From assembly GCF_003086295.3 (NCBI RefSeq), contig NC_092053.1:82087671-82151670 (forward strand): a DNA stretch of 64,000 bases, in the 5' to 3' direction. The translations under genes and the position numbers were made by a program. The notes beneath the pieces were generated by a model. That model was not told where the DNA came from. It searched no databases and saw only the letters and a program-made list of their open reading frames with translations. Shown piece after piece: positions 1 through 11,316 of the stretch. The stretch is from Arachis hypogaea (taxonomy: Eukaryota; Streptophyta; Magnoliopsida; Fabales; Fabaceae). Every line of letters begins with the position of its first letter. Positions within the stretch are counted from its first letter, which is position 1.

Positions 1-713
1 ATAGATTGTTCCCCTTTAGTGTAGATTATCTTGTTGTCTATGAATCTTAGCAAATAAGAACCCTTAGATGAAAGAAAAACAAATAAAAAGAAAGAGAAGA
101 AAAGCCAAAAGTGGCAACAAAAACAGAAGAAACAAAGAATAAGGCTAGACACCAATAGCTTGGACCTTAGGATATATGCATGTGGTGTCTCTGTACTAGG
201 ATCTGCTTGGATGACTATGTTCTGTGGAGTACTTTAACACATGGTAACTTGGGTTAACTAACCCGAGATTATCAACCGAAAGTCCATTATCAAGAGCAAC
301 CTAGTTACAAGGCATTTAGTGATCCAAAGAGGTGCTATGCATCAATGTCTTAAGAAGAATTGTGAGCCAAGTGTCTGTAGTGAATATGTGTTGAGTACAA
401 ATGAGCTAAAGAAGCTACTGCTACACATGACACTAAGCTACAAGTAAGAAACAAGTTTACAGAAAAAAAATAAAGCAAAGTAATTACTAAGGATGAGTGA
501 ATAATAAGAGGTCATAGCAGTGTGTTAATGGATGCTTAAAGGAGACAGTCTATGCCTAAAGATCAATAAGAAGTTAGCTACTGCATTGTCTGCATAAAAC
601 CTCATGAGCTACTAATAATGCCTTGCTGATATGAACATCACCTTCTGTTTCATTCTTTCTTCTCAATAATTCAGTACTTGCTTAGGGACAAGCAAGATTT
701 AACTTTGGTGTTG
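1..713 (+). mobile_element. 3' internal noncoding region of element B
   Basis: This AT-rich stretch has no credible ORF. It is the inverted counterpart of 10298-11010 in element D: the same landmarks occur in reverse, including the A-rich tract near 66-120, the block about plant-wide 'ccaatagcttggacc' near 155, and the end 'ttaactttggtgttg' just before the LTR. It is therefore the last part of a forward-strand retrotransposon whose body lies left of the window. The segment 690-713 occupies the polypurine-tract position. Confidence 0.8.
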
Positions 714-1079
714 TGATGCCAGGGCATCTTAGGCTAGTTTTACTAGCCATTTTCTTTGTTTTTAATAGGTTTTATGCACTTTCTTGAGCTATAAGTAAGC
801 AATTTGGGTAGAAATTCATGCATACCTAGATTCATCCAACTATGATTAATTTGATGCAATTTCATGAGAATTATGTTATAATTATTTGTGTGCTAAGAAT
901 GATCAGAATTCTTATGACTTTAGCAAGGCTTTGATGCATGTATTGATTGATGATAGGTGAAAGAAAGCATAAAAGAAGGTTGAAGAAGGAGCTTGGAAAA
1001 GAAAAAGAGGAAGCAACGTTGGTGGCCAAGTTGGACCACCAACATTGCCTCCAACGTTGGAAGAGAAATAGAGCAAACC

Positions 1080-1535
1080 TCTATATGAGTCACTGATGCC
1101 CACGTTGGAGGGAGCGTTGGACATCCAACGTTAGCCCCAACGTGGTGATAAAAAGTTCAATCATGGAGCTAAATGAATTTTGAGTGACGCGTATGTGTCT
1201 TCGACGAGTACGCGTAAAAGAGCAAAATTTATGTATCCACGCGCAAGCGTGAGTGAGGTGCACGCGTGGAATGGCAAAATTGACCATCCACGCGTACGCG
1301 TGGGTCACGTGTACATGTCATTACACGAGCGTTGGAGTCCAACGTTGCCTCAAACGCTAGCCTCCAACGACCGTGATAAAGAGCCCAGGATTTGGATTTG
1401 AAAAACGTGAAACAACGCGAACACGTCAGTGACGCGTATGCGTCGATAGAAAAAAAGGCAACTCACGCGTAAGCGTGGTGTACGCGCACGCGTGAGAAAG
1501 CAAAATTATAGCCATCACATACACGCATTGGGCAC
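1080..1535. repeat. CACGCG / CCAACGTT palindrome cluster in B LTR
   Basis: Many short inverted repeats are packed here: variants of CACGCGTACGCGTG (for example near 1288-1305) alternate with CCAACGTTGG-like units (near 1100-1140 and 1330-1370). Equivalent clusters occur at 8372-8560, 9420-10000 and 19370-20100. They contribute only spurious short ORFs. Confidence 0.8.
1531..1535. repeat. Target-site duplication of element A (left copy)
   Basis: GGCAC lies immediately before the TG of the A 5' LTR and is repeated exactly at 8372-8376 after the CA of the 3' LTR. This fixes the boundaries of A and shows it inserted into the B LTR. Confidence 0.93.
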
Positions 1536-3301
1536 TGATAAATCCCGATTTTGTGGTTTATCTTGTGCTTATTTTAGGGGATTTTATCAACATTTCTCGC
1601 ACTTATTCACAAGAAATGCATGGTTTCATGTTCACTTCCCAATATTGCTCCATGATGGAAAACATGCTTATTTTGCCTTAAAATTGCCATATTTTAATCC
1701 TCTTCTATTGTCATTCGATGCCGTGATGTATTTGTTGAGTAATTTCAGGAATTATAGGATAGGAATGACTTAGAAGAGCGGGAGAAAGCATGTACAAAAA
1801 GGGAGGAACATGAGGAATTGAGATCTTGGGAAAAGCAGCATCAGCGCGCTCACGCACTCCATGCGCACACGTGGGTGGGATTGGCTGGAAGCAGCGCGCA
1901 AGGATGGACGCCTCCGCGCGGATCAGGAAATTTCTATCGACGCGCACGGCGCGCACGCGTGGATCGCAAAAGCAATCGGCGTGCACGCACGCATGGCGCG
2001 CACGCGTGGAAAGCTGCACGTGACCTCGTTAAAGAAAATCGTGCCTGCGATTTCTGAGGCTCATTAGGCCCAATTTCAAGCTGTTTCTGCATGGAAAAAG
2101 ACCCAAGGATGCTAGGAGAAGGAGGGAGATCACTCATTTGACACTAGGACATAATTTTTAGCTAGTTTTTGGTTTTTTTATTGTTCTAGAGGGAGAAACC
2201 CTTGTTCCTCTCTAGATCTAGTTTTAATTTGATTGTCCTTTGTTGATTTGTGACTTGGATCTTGTTAATTACTAGTTTTAATTGTTCAATTTGAATTCCT
2301 TGTTACAATTTTGCTTATATCTTGTGATAGTTTATGAATTCTTGTCAATTATCATTTTATACCCATTTCATGAATGTTATGAATCTTGACTTGTTAATGT
2401 TACATTGATGATTTATATGTTTAGCTTTGTTGTTTGGATGATCATATGTTGATAATTGTTAGTGGGTATTTGTGGATTTCAATTTAATTGCCATTTTGAA
2501 CATGTCTTTTGTTAATGCTTATCAAGTGTTTGATGAATTGTTTACTTTGATTATGGAGTAGTCTTTTTCACTCTTGGCCTAGGTCAAGGGAATTGGGTAA
2601 ACTTGAGTCATTGGGTCTAATAGATTTGATGATTTGGGAGCCCTAGGTGGTCAATTTGATACTCATTGATGCCAACCCACTACTAATCTAATTAGTAGGT
2701 AGGTTGGGACTTATAGGTTGACGTGACCAGGGCCATTTGACGTACTTCAAGTCTAAGGGTAGATATCACGTACTTAAGACTTTTAGAGTAGACTTAATGA
2801 GCTTGGTTCCTTATAATTGTCAAGATATAGTTGTTAGACAAGGATGGTGACCCCAATTCCCAAGCCTAGCCAAGAGTTGCTTTTATTATTCATATTTGAA
2901 AATCAACTTTCTCAACCAATTGCTTTAGTTGTAGTTCCTTGTTTGGGTTATAATAGAATTAAGTGGAATGTTGTTTATTCATTGAAGTTTCTCATGTTTT
3001 TCTTCGTCAATTGAACTAGTTGACGCATTTTAAGATTACTTCCTTATTAAGATTCCCATTTATTTTCATGCTTATAACTTACAACCCCGAATTTCTAACT
3101 AATGTCGAAGCACATGTTTGCCCATTCCTTGTGAGACGACCCGAGGTTTGAATACTTCAGTTATTTCTATTGGGGTTCAACTTGTGACAACCAAATCCCT
3201 CTTCTAAATTTGACTCCCGTGGATTGTTGTTAGTAGAGCTATACTTGCAATGCGGTTTTATTAAAGAGAATCTTTACCAATACACCCTTGGGACCGTGTC
3301 A
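1536..3301 (+). mobile_element. A 5' LTR
   Basis: A 1766-bp LTR that begins TGATAAATCCCG and ends CCGTGTCA. It shares with the E, F, G and K LTRs a block containing 'attcgatgccgtgatg' followed by TTTCAGG (around 1716-1752) and an inverted repeat CTAGAGGGAG...CTCTCTAG at 2185-2216. The segment 1850-2020 is rich in CGCGCACG motifs. The part from 2181 onward is repeated in the truncated 3' LTR. Confidence 0.92.
2185..2216. promoter_or_regulatory. Conserved LTR stem-loop (CTAGAGRGAG type)
   Basis: The sequence ttCTAGAGGGAGaaaccc...tCCTCTCTAG can pair as a stem of about 9 bp. Versions of it sit at similar places in the E (24295-24325), F (28527-28556), G (30111-30142), K (49139-49170) and, on the minus strand, L (57927-57955) LTRs. 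Conservation between otherwise diverged LTRs suggests a transcript-level role, but that role is inferred. Confidence 0.55.
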
Positions 3302-3307
3302 AATTTT

Positions 3308-3325
3308 TGGCGCCGTTGCGGGGAA
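3308..3325 (+). other. A primer-binding site, tRNA-Asp type
   Basis: TGGCGCCGTTGCGGGGAA starts 6 bases after the LTR end. It matches the complement of the plant tRNA-Asp 3' end with one C missing from the CCGGGG stretch. A tRNA-Asp PBS is typical of Athila-lineage elements. Confidence 0.85.
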
Positions 3326-3446
3326 TGGTTGTAACGTATGCCTTGATATTGGTTATGTGAATATGTGAATATTGTAGATATTTTACTTCTTTCGATACTT
3401 AGCTATAGTTTGGATTTCTTTTACATTTGTGCTATGACTTTCAAGT

Positions 3447-5080
3447 TTGATGACTCGGTCTCAACCGAATTCTAGCTTAGCCAATTTTGATCCCGAGATC
3501 GAAAGAACTTTGTTACACACTCGGCAAGCTAGACGGCGGTTGGACTATACACCTAGTACTTCGGCCTCTCTTGAGGAAAACACCGAATCACTAGGCGTTA
3601 CCGAGAGTGACTTGGAGTCTGTTACTTCCTATTCTTCTGTTGGCATTACTAATACATCTTTGCATCCTATAGGTGAGCCACACATGGCGGAGCCACGCCA
3701 GATCACTTTGCATGAGCAAGGAGCTCTGGATATCATACTTCAACCGTTGCAAGCAAGGTATCCTAACCTTGATCCGAACTTTGAGTTGAAGAGTAGCTTG
3801 ATAAATTTACTTCCTAAGTATCATGGGTTGCCGGGTCAAGACCCCATCCGACATTTGAAGGATTTTCAAGTTGCTTGTTCTATGGCTCGAAGGCATGGAG
3901 CCGATGAGGTAGCTATCATGGTTTTTGCCTTCCCTTTCTCTCTTGAAGCGCAAGCAAAAATATGGTTTATTCGCTACCGGATGAGATTGTGACTAATTTG
4001 GATTTCTTGAGGAGAGAGTTTCTTGATAAGTTCTTCCCACCGGAGAAGACCGACTACATCCGGAAGGAGATTTTGGGCATAATGCAAAGAGACCAAGAGA
4101 GTTTGTATGAGTATTGGTCTCGGTCAAGAGGCTATTGGAGTCATGTCCACACCACGGAATGACCACTCACTTGCTCATTAGCTACTTCACCGGAGGTCTT
4201 TGTGCGGAAGATAGAAGATTGCTCACCGCTTCTAGTGGCGGTTCCATTTCGAAAAATAAGACGGAGGAGAAGCTTGGAATTTGATAAAGGACATTGCCGA
4301 ATCTACACAACACACAAGAGTGAGGAGTAATCCCCTTAAGGGTATGGTAGAACCATCCCCTTCCGAATCAAGTCTAACCAAGGCACTTGGGGATATGACC
4401 ATCATCCTTACACAAATCCAAAAGGATCAAAAGGAATACTACTCCATCCAAGCCGTTCAAGCCCCACCTCCAGTTGCTCAACTTGAAGGCCCTCCTAGAA
4501 TTTGTGGTTTGTGCTCTAGCACCACATATTACACCAACCAATGCCATCAAATTCAAGAGGAACATGCTCTTGTGGTAGCCAATGTGAGTTACAACAACCG
4601 TCCACCCTACCCTTCTCAAGGTCAAAACAATTACCATCAAGGTGGTAATCAACATCAAGGGTGGAGAGATAATGCACAAGGAAGCAATCAAAATCAAAGG
4701 TAGAACAACTCTTCTTCTCATCACAACAACAACCAATCTTCATCCCAATACCACCACAACAACACCAACTACCAAGCCAACCAAAGCCACTCCAACCAAA
4801 ACCAAAACAACTACACCAAGTACCAAGCACCACACCATAGACAACAAAATCAAAACCAAACTCCTCCATCTTCCAACAACCAAGTTGATGAGCTTAGAGC
4901 CGCTATGGAAAAATGAAATGAGAGCAACAAGGCTCAATTTGAGGCCTTGAATGTTCAATTGGCCAACCTCACCAACATGCTTTCAAAGATGAACATGTCA
5001 AACTAACCACCAAACCCCAATAACACCAACCAACCCTCAAGTTCTTCTAACCTTCCATCCCAACCCTAACCAAACCCAAA
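3447..5080 (+). pseudogene. A gag polyprotein region, frameshifted
   Basis: Gag forms the virus-like particle of the element. The start at 3447 opens with the usual N-terminal pattern (MTRSQ..., then PEIERTL). The retrotransposon gag core lies at 3750-4270 (LPKYHGL, FAFPFSLE, FLDKFFPP, ESLYEYW). At least three single-base losses (near 3966, 4115 and 4270) break the frame. A zinc-knuckle remnant CGLCSSTTYYTNQC is read at about 4504-4545, with Tyr where the third ligand, His, is expected. The region after about 4560 is Asn/Gln/Thr-rich linker that gives long shadow ORFs in other frames. Confidence 0.85.
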
Positions 5081-5760
5081 GGGCGGTATCAACGCCATCA
5101 CTCTAAGGTCGGGGACTACGTTAGAGGAGATACCTCCAAGGGTCATGGGAGAAATTCATGAGGAAGAGGTAGTCGTTGAAGCCCCAGATGAAGAAGAGGT
5201 GGTAGACAAAAGGCATGAGGAAGAAGGAGTAAACCTCAAGGAACCAAGAGGAAAGCCATAGTGGATGAGTCAATTCCTATTCCATTTCCTTCCATGGTGA
5301 AGAAAGCAAAGAAGACACTGGAATTTGATTTGAACATGCTTCAAGTGTTCAAAAAGGTTGAGGTAACTATACCACTCCTTGATGCTATTCAACAAATTCC
5401 AAAGTATACAAAATTTTTGAAAGACTTGTGTACACACAAGGATAGGATAGGAGAATTGGAGACATTATCCTTGGGTAGTTCAATTTCTTCCTTGATGGAA
5501 CCTATTCCAAGAAAATGTGGTGACGCTGGACCGTGCTTAGTGTCTTATTATATTGGTGGATACACTTTTAATGATTGTATGTGTGACTTGGGGGGCCTGT
5601 GTTAGTATCATGCCGCTTTCTATCTACGTGCGGTTGAATTTAGCTCCATTGAAGAAGTCGGCGGCGAGGTTTGCCTTGGCCGATAAAAGTGTGATCACAG
5701 TGATGGGGATAGCGGAAGATGTACTTGTGGCAATTAAGGATTTGGTTTTTTCGGTCGATT
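5081..5760 (+). pseudogene. A aspartic protease region, frameshifted
   Basis: The AITLRSG-type motif that marks the gag/protease linker in this lineage is at about 5094-5115. The protease core follows, with catalytic CDLG read at about 5581-5592 in one frame. An extra G in the run at about 5589-5594 then moves the rest (SIMPLS) to another frame, splitting the protease immediately after its catalytic aspartate motif. The later strand, containing LLGRPFLKTS, is at about 5809-5840. An early TAG at about 5260 breaks the upstream linker. Confidence 0.82.
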
Positions 5761-7290
5761 TTTACATCCTTGAAATGCCTCCAACAGAAAATAGAAGCTC
5801 ATCCTCCGTTCTACTTGGTAGACCCTTCCTCAAAACCTCCAAATTCAAGTTAGATGCCTTCACCGGTGTATATTCCTTTGGGGTTGGAGACAAGACTATC
5901 AAGTTCAATTTAGAGGAAGCCATGAAACATCCTTCCAAAGAACATTCCAAGCTCCGATGTGATGTAATTGATGAAGTGGTAGCGGAAGTGCAAGAAGAAG
6001 ATCATGACAAGTTGTGCTACCCCGTTGTTGAGGAGTCGGATGACCAAGAGAATGAACAAGAGGAAGTGGTCAAGAATGAGTCCCATGAGCTTGATGAAAA
6101 GGAACGTCATCTTGAGATAAAAAGTGAACTGAAGCCCCTTCCATCTCATCTGAAGTATGCTTTCTTAGAGGATAACCAAAGGTTTCCGGTCATTATTGCT
6201 AGTGAGCTATCAAGTGAAGAAGAGGGAAAGCTCCTAGATGTTCTAAGAAAGTACAAAGCAATAGGATGGAGCCTAGCGGATATTGTGGGAATTGACCCCC
6301 ACAAGTGCATGCATAGGATCTTTCTCCAAGATGGAGCCAAGCCGGTTAGGCAACCGCAATGGAGGCTCAACCCAACCATCCTTGATGTAGTGAAGAAAGA
6401 GGTCACCCGATTACTGGATGCGGATATCATAAACCCAATTTCCGATAGTGAGTGGGTGAGCCTGGTTCAAGTTGTTCCCAAAAAGTCGGGCATCACAACG
6501 GTCAAGAAGGACGACGGTGAATTGGTCACTAAAAGAGTCCAAAATGCGTGATGAGTATGTATTGACTACAGAAGATTGAACGCCACCACACGAAAAGACC
6601 ATTACCCCTTACCCTTCATCGATCAGATGCTAGACCGCTTGGCAGGTAAATCTCACTACTGTTTTCTTGATAGATTTACTGGCTACTTCCAAATACATAT
6701 TGCTCCTGAAGATTAGGAGAAGACCACGTTTACTTGTCCATTTGGCACCTTTGCCTATAAAAGGATGCCATTTGGACTATGTAACGCACCCACTACTTTT
6801 CAGCAGTGCATGACGAGTGTCTTCTCCGATCTAATAGAGAATTGCCTGGAAGTTTTTATGGACGACTTCAGCGTTTATGGTATCTCATTCGATTGTTGTT
6901 TAGAGAGCTTGGCCAAGGTCCTAGCTAGATGTGTTGACACTAACCTTGACTTGAATTTTGAAAAATGTCACTTTATGGTACGACAAGGCATAGTGTTAGG
7001 ACATGTAGTATCTCAGGAAGGCATTTCTGTGGACCCGGCCAAGGTCGATGTTATTACCACTTTGCCTCACCCCTCATCCGTGAGGGAGGTCCGCTCGTTT
7101 TTGGGACATGTAGGATTTTACAGGCGCTTTATCAAGGACTTCAGTAAGATTGCTTTACCATTGTCGCGCCTACTCCAAAAAGATGTGGATTTTGAGTTTG
7201 ACAGTGAATGTGTAAATGCTTTTGAAGAGCTAAGGAGAGTTCTTACCACGGCACCAATTGTGCGAGGCCCCAACTGGACATTGCCATTTG
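5761..7290 (+). pseudogene. A reverse transcriptase region, truncated
   Basis: One frame, continuing that opened at 5553, runs to 7325 with three nonsense codons: two tandem TGA at 6549-6554 and TAG at 6714-6716. Recognisable RT landmarks are LKPLPSHLKYAFL (about 6130), CMHRI, CIDYRRLN (about 6558), FLDRFTGYFQI (first catalytic Asp), MPFGLCNAPTTFQ (6765), FMDDFSVYG (catalytic DD, about 6858) and the thumb/connection motifs FEKCHF and VGFYRRFIKDFSK. The sequence stops at NWTLPF, the lead-in to RNase H, and joins LTR sequence at about 7290. RNase H and integrase are absent. Confidence 0.9.
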
Positions 7291-8371
7291 TTATTCTAGA
7301 GGGAGAAACCCTTGTTCCTCTCTAGATCTAGTTTTAATTTGATTGTCCTTTGTTGATTTGTGACTTGGATCTTGTTAATTACTAGTTTTAATTGTTCAAT
7401 TTGAATTCATTGTTACAATTTTGCTTATATCTTGTGATAGTTTATGAATTCTTGTCAATTATTATTTTATACCCATTTCATGAATGTTATGAATCTTGAC
7501 TTGTTAATGTTACATTGATGATTTATATGTTTAGCTTTCTTGTTTGGATGATCATATGTTGATAATTGTTAGTGGGTATTTGTGGATTTCAATTTAATTG
7601 CCATTTTGAACATGTCTTTTGTTAATGCTTACCAAGTGTTTGATGAATTGTTTACTTTGATTATGGAGTAGTCTTTTTCACTCTTGGCCTAGGTCAAGGG
7701 AATTGGATAAACTTGAGTCATTGGGTCTAATGGATTTGATGATTTGGGAGCCCTATGAGGTCAATTTGATACTCATTGACGCCAACCTACTACTAATCTA
7801 ATTAGTAGGTGGGTTGGGACTTGTAGGCTGATGTGATCAGGGCCATTTGACGTACTTAGAGTAGACTTAATGAGCTTGGTTCCTTATAATTGTCAAGATA
7901 TAGTTGTTAGACAAGGATGGTGACCCCAATTCCCAAGCCTAGCCAAGAGTTGCTTTTATTATTCATATTTGAAAATCAACTTTCTCAACCAATTGCTTTA
8001 GTTGTAGTTCCTTGTTTGGGTTATAATAGAATTAAGTGGAATGTTGTTTATTCATTGAAGTTGCTCATGTTTTCTTAGTCAATTGAACTAGTTGACGCAT
8101 TTTAAGATTACTTGCTTGTTAAGATTCCCATTTATTTTCATGCTTATAACTCAACCCCGGATTTCTAAATAATGTCGAAGCACATGTTTGCCCATTCCTT
8201 GTGAGACGACCCGAGGTTTGAATACTTCGGTTATTTCTATTGGGGTTGAACTTGTGACAACCAAATCCCTCTTCTAAATTTGACCCCCGAGGATTGTTGT
8301 TGGTAGAGCTATACTTGCAACTCAGTTTTATTAAAGAGAATCTTTACCAATACACCCTTGGGACCGTGTCA
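7291..8371 (+). mobile_element. A 3' LTR, 5'-truncated
   Basis: This region aligns closely with 2181-3301 of the 5' LTR and ends at the same CCGTGTCA, followed by the TSD copy GGCAC. It lacks the first ~645 bp. Near 7848 it also has a deletion of about 37 bp relative to the 5' LTR, consistent with slippage between two GACGTACTT/CACGTACTT repeats seen at 2740 and 2768. Confidence 0.9.
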
Positions 8372-8376
8372 GGCAC
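8372..8376. repeat. Target-site duplication of element A (right copy)
   Basis: GGCAC, identical to 1531-1535. Confidence 0.93.
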
Positions 8377-9398
8377 GCGTACGCGTGAATCAGCAAAATC
8401 ACAGACTTCACGCTTAAGCGTGAAGCACACGTATGCATGGATAAGCAAAACGCTGGCCCTCCAACGTTGAGTCAAACGCCAATGACAGCAAAGTATCGGC
8501 TTTTTTTGGTTTTCTTCTGAAAGGCGTTTGAGTCAACGTTGGCCATCGAACGTTGACTCCAACGTGAAGCATCAGAACTCACAATTCAAACCAATCTCTT
8601 CTCAACAGCAAGGAAACCAATTGGAGCCAATTCAACCCAATTCCACCAAGGCCAAAAGCCCAATTCAGAGATTGAAGATCAATGGAAGAGAGTGTATAAA
8701 TAGCTTAGAATTTAAGTTAGGACGGATCTTTTTTGACATTTTCGGACTTTCACTTTTTACTGCACATTTACTTTCTGTTAATTTTCTTTCTGTTAATTTA
8801 AGTTAGGAAGAGAGTGTATAAATACTTTGATCTATGAATTTATGTGGTATTGTTAGTGACCGAACTTCAACTCTTCCCATGAGCAATTAAATCAAGATAT
8901 TGGGCAATTTTTCATGCTTAGAGAGATTGGTGAGCCAAGACATTGGGATCCAATCATCTAAGATTGCCAAGCAATGTCAATGAATGCATTAATTGAGGAA
9001 GAGATGAAAATGATTTGATCCAGAGAATTCAATATCTCCTAAAACCCAATGAATCCCCATCTCTGATCTACCCATTCTATTTACTTACTGTCTTTAATTT
9101 CATCCTAATTCCCCATTCCCATTTAATTTCATGCAATTTGAGCCTCTGTAATTTATTTTCCAGCCATTTAATTTTTGTTCATTTACTTTCTTGCAATTTA
9201 AGTTTCCTGCCAATTTACTTTCTGCAATTCCCAATTTCAATTTCGATTTCGCCCAACTAGCACAATTCTTCAATTAACATTGCTCAATCTACCAATCCCT
9301 GTGGGATTCGACCTAACTCTACAGTGAGTTTTTACTTGACGACAATCTGGTGCAATTGCCGGAAGAAAATTTGTTGAGAGGCAAATTTTTGTGCATCA
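8377..9398 (+). mobile_element. Element B 3' LTR, second part
   Basis: Continuation of the LTR broken by A; it ends GTGCATCA at 9398. In reverse complement it matches the left part of the D LTR (18288 onward), including the block with 'tgacgacaatc' about 60 bases from the end. Two TATAAATA-like boxes (8695 and 8817) lie in the central part. The next bases (9399 on) are the interrupted D 3' LTR in the opposite orientation, so B is an insertion into D. Confidence 0.85.
8695..8703 (+). promoter_or_regulatory. Probable TATA box of B LTR
   Basis: TATAAATAG within the LTR follows a sequence rich in AAGCCCAAT and is the best core-promoter candidate. A second TATAAATA at 8817-8824 lies after a short local duplication containing 'ggaagagagtgtataaata', so either could be used. 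Confidence 0.5.
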
Positions 9399-10297
9399 TT
9401 TGCGCAAAGGGACAAAAATGCTCATCCACGAGTGTGCATGCTTCACACGTGCGCGTGGATGCAAATATTTCATTTTCCAGTTTTGAAACCATGTAGGGGA
9501 CGTTGGCCTCACGTTCACCTCCAACGTTCCCTCCAATGCTGGCATATTCACGCGTGCGCGTACTCCACGCGTACGCATACTGTGTATTTTTCCCCATCCA
9601 CGCATACGCGTCAATGACGCCTGCACGTCGATTCCAATTTTCATTTCCAAATTATGGGCTTTTTATCGCGGACGTTGGTGGCTGGCGTTTAAGGCAACGT
9701 TGGACCTCCAACGTTCGTTGTGATGCACACGCGTGACCCACGCGTATGCGTGGATGGTCAATTTCGCTATTCCACGCCTGCGCGTGACTCACGCTTGCGC
9801 GTGGATATTGAAATTTTGCTCTTTCAGCTCAAAAAATTATTCAGCTCCACAATTGAACATTTTATCACCACGTTGGGGTTAACGTTGGATGTCCAACGCT
9901 CCCTCCAACGTGAACACTAGCTCATTGTGCAGAAAATTGTTTTGTTCACTTCCAACGCTTGAGGTAACGTTGGTGGTCCAACTTGGCCACCAACGTTGCT
10001 TCCTCTTCATCTTTTCCAGGCTCATTCTGAACCTTCTTCGATGCTTTCTTTCACCTATCATCAACCAATACATGCATCAAAGCCTTGCTAAAGTCATGAG
10101 AATTTTTATCATTCATAGCATACAAGTAATTATAGCATAAATCATCATGAAATTGCATCAAATTAATCATGGTTGAATGAATCTAGGTATACATGAATTT
10201 CTACCCAATTTGCTTACTTATAGCTCAAGAAAGTACATAAAACCTATTAAAAATAAAGAAAACGCTAGTGAAACTAGCCTAAGATGCCCTGGCATCA
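9399..10297 (-). mobile_element. Element D 3' LTR fragment (start half)
   Basis: On the minus strand the LTR begins TGATGCCAGGGC at 10297 and runs left to 9399, where it is cut by B. It aligns over about 900 bp with 19492-20391 of the D 5' LTR, including the same CACGCG and CCAACGTT palindromes. The remainder of this LTR should lie left of B, outside the window. Confidence 0.85.
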
Positions 10298-11316
10298 CAA
10301 CACTAAACTTAAATCCTGCTTGTCCCTAAGCAAGTACTTAATTATTAAGAAGAAAGAATGAAACAGAAAGTGATGTTCATGTCAGCAAGTAATTATTAAT
10401 AGCTCACCGAGTTTTATGCAGACAATGCAGCAGTTCACTTTTTATTGATCTTTAGGCATAGGCTGTCTCCTTTAAGCATCAATTAACACACTGCTATGAC
10501 CTCTTATTATTCTCTCATCCTTGGTAATTGCTTTTCTTTATTTCCTTTTTCTGTAAACTTTAGCTCAGTGTCATGTGTTGTAGTGGTTTCTTAGCTAATT
10601 TGTACTCAACACATATTCACTACAGACACTTAGCTCACAATTCTTCTTAAGACATTAATGCCCAGCACCTCTTTGGGTCACTAAATGCCTTGTAGCTAGG
10701 TTGCTCTTGATAATGGACTTTTGGTTGATAATCCCGGGTTAGTTAACCTAAGTTACCAAGTGTTAAAGCACTCCATAGAACCTAATCATCCAAGCAGATC
10801 CTAGTACAAACACACTACAGGCATATGTCCTAAGGTCCAAGCTATTGGTGTCTAGCCTTATTCTTTTGCTTTCTTTTGTTTTTGGTTGCCACTTTTGGCC
10901 TTTCTTTTCTTTCTTTTTACTTGTTTTTCTTTCCTCCAAGGACTTTTATTTGCTAAGATTTATAGACAGCAAGCTAATTTACACTAAAAAGGGAACAATC
11001 TATCCTTTTATTCATTATAAGTGAGCTACTACACAATTAAATATATATACCACCACTTACTGTTATTTCACTTCTTGCTAAAAAGGAACTATTCTACTTC
11101 TTGTTCAAACATTTCTTTTATTTAGTTTGAAAAGGCACAGGGGACAGAACAAGCATTTATCAAGTGAAAGTGAAAGCACACACATCTAAGCTAGCATACT
11201 TATTGCAACATTAAACATGACAGAGTGCAAAACAACTTAAACTAAAGTTACTATTAACTAAAAAGAGACATGTTCTTTCTTTATTGAATAAAATAGCCAA
11301 GGAGCAAGTCCACCTT
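10298..11316 (-). mobile_element. D 3' internal noncoding region with polypurine-tract position
   Basis: No credible ORF. Read on the minus strand, this region follows the post-pol ORF, contains an A-rich tract (reverse of 10860-10935) and ends in 'agtttagtgttg' abutting the LTR start at 10297. It is collinear with 1-713 of B. The bases just before the LTR are not a run of purines, as in B, I and J. Confidence 0.75.

Larger units (their letters stand above)
714..1535 (+). mobile_element. Element B 3' LTR, first part (interrupted by A)
   Basis: The LTR starts TGATGCCAGGGCATC directly after the putative polypurine tract. It runs to the insertion point of element A and resumes at 8377. Joined, the two parts give an LTR of about 1.84 kb that begins TGATGC and ends GCATCA. 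Its right part (1080-1535) is rich in CACGCG-type and CCAACGTTGG-type palindromes. The full D LTR at 18288-20391 (opposite strand) is a close relative. Confidence 0.85.
1536..8371 (+). mobile_element. Element A: deleted Athila-like retrotransposon
   Basis: This 6.8-kb insertion has a perfect 5-bp TSD, a complete 5' LTR, a tRNA-Asp-type PBS, a broken gag-pol and a 5'-truncated 3' LTR. One internal deletion removed everything from the end of RT through RNase H, integrase, any downstream ORF and about the first 645 bp of the 3' LTR. Gag and pol carry several frameshifts and nonsense codons, so it codes for nothing functional. The RT sequence and tRNA-Asp PBS place it in the Athila-like branch of Ty3/gypsy. 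Confidence 0.92.

Noticed and set aside
1180..2137. Overlapping short ORFs rich in His, Arg, Ala and Thr on both strands
   Set aside because: They lie in LTR palindromes (CACGCGTACGCG), are mirrored on the opposite strand and recur wherever the palindrome cluster recurs. They are translation artefacts of the repeat.
4374..4958. Thr/Asn-rich and Val/Leu/Gly-rich ORFs of 100-120 codons
   Set aside because: They are other-frame and antisense readings of the Asn/Gln-rich linker of A gag (CAACAACACC-type runs), not separate genes.
8528..9260. Hydrophobic short ORFs in the B LTR second half as host genes
   Set aside because: They fall in LTR sequence duplicated, in reverse, in the D LTR, without conserved reading frame.
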